From a virus: a stretch of 64,000 nucleotides of DNA. The translations under genes and the position numbers were made by a program. The first letter of the stretch is position 1. Every line of letters starts with the position of its first letter. The notes under the pieces were generated by a model. The model was given only the letters and a program-made list of their open reading frames with translations, had not been told where the DNA came from and searched no databases. Of this stretch, positions 61,501 to 64,000 are shown piece by piece. The DNA is taken from positions 44,292-108,291 of IMG/VR virus record IMGVR_UViG_3300044612_001255. One strand, given 5' to 3'.

Positions 61501-64000
61501 AGGATGACAATGACTTGTACAATGAGCTTCTAAAAATTTCTGATGTTGCGAGTACATATGAAGAAAAACTTGAGAATATTAATAAAGAATTTGTAGCTGA
61601 ATCTGTAGCAAAGCCAGAAGGTTTCATGAACTTCCTAAGTCCTGAGAAACTTATATCATGGCTTAGTAGATGGTTTTCTTCTACGTCCACTGTACAAATT
61701 AAGTCTGTTCAATTGCTTTTCAGAAAGGCTAACAAGGCTCTTGGTAGAGCAAGCTACATGACAGAGGATGCTAATAGAAAGCTCTTTGATGTGAAAGAAA
61801 AGTTTTTAAGTTGGGCTAATTCAAAAGGCTTAAGTCAAAAAGAATTGTTCTCATACATTAAGAAGAAGGATGAGAACGAACTTATTGATCAGTATGATCC
61901 TGAGTTCTACAAACAGTTGAGCAAAGCTATAGCTAGTTCTGACATCGAATGGATGAAAGAGAACCTTGATCTAGAAGGTGTTAGAGAAGAACTTGAAAAA
62001 GAAAAAGAAAAAGAATACACCTATATTAAAAATAAAGGAGGTAGAGAGGGTGATATTGAACAACAAGCAGTAGATATTGCTAGAGAACAAAGACAAGCTG
62101 ATAGGAAGTATAATATTGATAACGATTCATCTTTAGGATGGTATTTAAGAGATTCTTTAAGAAAGCATCCTAAGAAAGATGTTTGGGAAACTGAAGAGTG
62201 GAAACGATTGAATAGTCCTGAGAATGCTCCAGCAAAAGAATTCTACGATTATATCATTGAACAGAATGATAAATTTGCAGACCTAAAATACATCTCTAAA
62301 AAAGAAGCTAGGGTGTTCCTTCCATTTGTTAGAAGTAGCATGATTGAAGCAGCCCTTACAGGAAAAGAATTATCACTTGGTGATAGATTCTTTAGAAGCA
62401 TTTCAGTTGATGAGGGAGATATTGGATTTGGTCAAAGAGATGAAGATGGTCAAATATTAAACACTGTACCAATTTATTTCACCACAAAGTTTAACGATGG
62501 TGATTACAGCGAAGACTTGTTTAGAAACATGGCTATATATAACGAAGCTGCGTTTAGATACAAATACCTTGTTCAAGTGGAAGATCAAGTTAGAGCTATT
62601 GCTAAGGTGGAACGTAACAAACAAACCATAGCAACATCTCTACTTGGTAGAGCTCAATTTGATGAATTCAACCAATTACAATACAATAAGGTTGGGTCAG
62701 CAGGATCTCTTACAAACGTTGAGCTTTTGGACAGTATGATTAAAGCAATTGTCTATGGACAAAAGTATGTTGACAATGCTCAACTAGATGCTGCTTTATT
62801 TAAGATTGGTGGGTGGGGTAAAACAATCAATGAGAAAATTGGCATAAAAGTTTTCCCAGAAAATCTAGAAGGAAGACAAGTGACGTTAAACAAAGTTGTT
62901 GAAAGTCTCAATAGCTCATTTAGTTTAGTCACTCTAGGCTTTAACGCTGGTTCATCCATCTCTAACTTATTTGGTGGTACAGCTCAGTCTGTAATCAACG
63001 CTGGTAAATATTTTAATAAGACTGATATTGTTGGAGCTGAATTCCAAATCTTCACTAACAAATTCAATGGTGAGGACAAGAATAAATACCTAAAAGCTTT
63101 AGCATACTTTCAACCCTTAACAGATAACTACAACAGAGAAATAGCTAAGCAACTTTCTGTTAATGTTGTTACAGATCAAGGAGTGCAAGACATCATAATG
63201 ATAGCAATGCAGAGTGCTGATAGAGCTGTTCAAACTGCTAACTTCTATGCATTTCTAAAAAATACAGTGGTAGTAGATGGTAAAGTGGTTAATGCTAGAG
63301 AATATCTTAGATCCCTACCTGAATATCAAGGTAGATTTAAAGGAACAACTGAAGATAGAGCTCAGTATGATCAAAAGTTTGAGCAAGATGTAAAGAAGTT
63401 AATCGAAGAAAAAGGTGTAATGAAACTTGCTAAAGTTGAGAACGGTGAATTCATTATTCCTGGTGTAGATAGACTTTCAAACAGTGTACTTGATGTAAGA
63501 AGAAAAGTACAACAACTTAGTAAGGATGCGTTAGGTAACCTCTCTGAAGATGATCTAAGAGCTATAAACTTAAACATCATTGGTAAGTCATTCATGGTGT
63601 TCAAGAACTGGATTCCAAGACCTATAGATGTTCGATTAGGAGGACTTAAATATAACTCTGCATCAGAAGCATATGAGTGGGGAAGGATGAGAATGATCAT
63701 GTCAATCATCTACAAGAATATAGCATCTAATAGAGATGGTCTTTGGGGACTTCTATCTGGAAATGATAAAGGGATGGATCTTATTAGAAGATCATTCGAA
63801 ATGAAAAACCAAGAACACTTTAGAGAAACAGGAGAATATCTTCAGATGACTGAGGACATGTTCATTGAACTGTTCCAGTCAAACGTTAAAGCAATGGCTA
63901 CTGATATGATATTCTTAACAACTCTACTAGTTCTTACAACACAAATCATCCCAGCAATGGCACCAGATGATGATGAGGATAAAGCTGTAGTTAACCAACA
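58503..64000 (+). CDS. Second giant cargo protein, truncated: zincin and PD-(D/E)XK nuclease motifs
   Basis: ATG at 58503 overlaps the previous stop (TAATG). The frame stays open for 1,832 codons to the window end. LLHEILHAFTYF has HEILH at 262-266, a full HExxH, with IDEFIVGLF about 50 residues on as a possible partner. GTIDFLAIE ... NILDWKF (D759, D773, K775) is a PD-(D/E)XK nuclease core of the RecB/Cas4 kind, preceded by HADFQHAF. The later part (about 1000-1830) is helical and contains a hydrophobic segment near the end (FLTTLLVLTTQIIPAM). It is likely delivered with the RNA polymerase. The peptidase could process the giant proteins; that is inference. Confidence 0.8.
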   Translation, partial: MISCVNKNDKNFKVLEKEYGAGLAEVFVRSYSKRVKLLPDGEFYIPTKKEFLDWYMSDKKTIESKINYILSENPRLSEKTIKQLLKGVIHTLGDTNFITSGFTNRGSLAITSEQLKTVFTPNYEMMKRLASNHPDIFEIVNTKVSNRKIVKIKASKGEALPVGRPDIKIGVKYFPNGNVTKVGTILNKISNSSHPLKEVAQKLKGFVQINNVDVELVDTTHFQNIAPGVERSRGYFDVAKNKIFIAKNANVANGLSETVLLHEILHAFTYFALREDTNVRRDFEKLYDAAIESLGKYDGQSKTGYYANYTIDEFIVGLFTDAKFITALQSVPPIDGIKYTNLFEEIMNYLINILGLNSNPSLYNQAMSVASQILDTEFSRIELQRQFYESGPMLQVNDDRTLPSSASPKTLALIKDFIKQIGVDIKLLEKISVNGQTQDANGAAQLMQKLISVVEGKEAQALPEEAMHFAVSIIKQTNPKLYQKLMKEINGYDMLTQVFKTYGNSPLYQKDGKPDVVKIKEEAIAKVLVNTIISKVENTRESKDDVLKAQSWWLNILEWLKSLVYQKSGFDQAAIDVISGKDIGTAADIRESEDATFLQQSQQEKVYDLIKSISNKIGEPKLNDKGEQRYFIDGKEIKFRVSDFAKGSYEKWKKSNNLPKDEYDQFLDDLRQEKGTAGHADFQHAFKLFTDEDGYFIQDSTIRNENKLADNHQSFTGDQDIYLSIRDHIEARLASYPAKTRFMSEVTIYDGVSVGGTIDFLAIEPDASVNILDWKFMSLNTDFYTDVPWYKIESWNIQMNQYKKILTKNYGVEPANFKETRMIPILAKYSKGKKDKQGAIIEEPRLTGIKIGDVDVTKVEEDEMYLLPVATPDELTGSRNLDKFLSRLNDMYSMLKKQKADPNDSREKKESLNALFGSIRRLQIQRNVKPLIAQVTLLNKKIEKLVERYENEYKNKDWSEVGNDEQVEEIKSAFLKELDDAEFAMKTYIDINRSLREVVKDDNDLYNELLKISDVASTYEEKLENINKEFVAESVAKPEGFMNFLSPEKLISWLSRWFSSTSTVQIKSVQLLFRKANKALGRASYMTEDANRKLFDVKEKFLSWANSKGLSQKELFSYIKKKDENELIDQYDPEFYKQLSKAIASSDIEWMKENLDLEGVREELEKEKEKEYTYIKNKGGREGDIEQQAVDIAREQRQADRKYNIDNDSSLGWYLRDSLRKHPKKDVWETEEWKRLNSPENAPAKEFYDYIIEQNDKFADLKYISKKEARVFLPFVRSSMIEAALTGKELSLGDRFFRSISVDEGDIGFGQRDEDGQILNTVPIYFTTKFNDGDYSEDLFRNMAIYNEAAFRYKYLVQVEDQVRAIAKVERNKQTIATSLLGRAQFDEFNQLQYNKVGSAGSLTNVELLDSMIKAIVYGQKYVDNAQLDAALFKIGGWGKTINEKIGIKVFPENLEGRQVTLNKVVESLNSSFSLVTLGFNAGSSISNLFGGTAQSVINAGKYFNKTDIVGAEFQIFTNKFNGEDKNKYLKALAYFQPLTDNYNREIAKQLSVNVVTDQGVQDIIMIAMQSADRAVQTANFYAFLKNTVVVDGKVVNAREYLRSLPEYQGRFKGTTEDRAQYDQKFEQDVKKLIEEKGVMKLAKVENGEFIIPGVDRLSNSVLDVRRKVQQLSKDALGNLSEDDLRAINLNIIGKSFMVFKNWIPRPIDVRLGGLKYNSASEAYEWGRMRMIMSIIYKNIASNRDGLWGLLSGNDKGMDLIRRSFEMKNQEHFRETGEYLQMTEDMFIELFQSNVKAMATDMIFLTTLLVLTTQIIPAMAPDDDEDKAVVNQ

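Noticed and set aside
10803-64000. Stop-codon reassignment in the late arm, as in some crAss-like lineages
   Set aside because: Late genes are full length in the standard code, and TAG, TGA and TAA all end genes at coupled junctions.
1-64000. CRISPR array, integrase or attachment site
   Set aside because: No regularly spaced direct repeats and no recombinase motif were seen; the window looks like a phage without an integration module here.

Overview
This window is part of a tailed dsDNA phage genome that looks like a crAss-like phage (Crassvirales-type podovirus) of a Bacteroidota host. The evidence is the block of terminase, portal, scaffold-like, capsid, ring, IHF-fold and muzzle genes, followed by giant cargo genes. 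The first giant protein carries a DFDID motif of the type expected for the crAss-like virion RNA polymerase. Host signals fit Bacteroidota: promoters of the TTTG / TAnnTTTG type, A-rich leaders with no Shine-Dalgarno sequence, and AT-rich DNA. TAA, TAG and TGA all end real genes, so the standard code is used here.

The window has two oppositely transcribed arms that meet at about 10.6-10.8 kb. The left arm (1-10.6 kb, minus strand) is the early or replication side. It holds a family B DNA polymerase, a ParB-like protein, a small HTH protein, and about 25 short genes packed with ATGA-type overlaps, many too short for a usual ORF cut-off. It also holds an aberrant class II tRNA-like sequence, several intrinsic terminators, and two stem-closed structured elements of about 78 nt. 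The divergent control region (10.56-10.80 kb) contains GC-rich palindromes and a good Bacteroidota promoter facing right.

The right arm (10.8-64 kb, plus strand) is the late side. Small DNA-binding and Zn-binding genes lead into terminase, portal, a scaffold candidate and the major capsid protein. Next come head and appendage genes, each high-output unit ending in its own terminator. Fibre and display proteins follow, built from Cys-rich anchors, poly-Thr linkers and small C-terminal modules. The tail part has a ring protein, an IHF-fold ring protein, a P22 gp4-like protein and a 1,686-aa muzzle-like protein, then two genes that look like pieces split from the muzzle. The last 29 kb encodes ejected cargo: a peptidase plus lytic transglycosylase protein, two proteins of about 920 aa, a 5,054-aa protein (RNA polymerase, macro-like module and SF1B helicase), and a second giant protein with zincin and PD-(D/E)XK motifs that runs off the window end.

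A likely working order, by inference: cargo proteins open the cell wall and deliver the RNA polymerase, which transcribes the early arm. Host-type promoters at the divergent region and before the scaffold gene then drive virion production.
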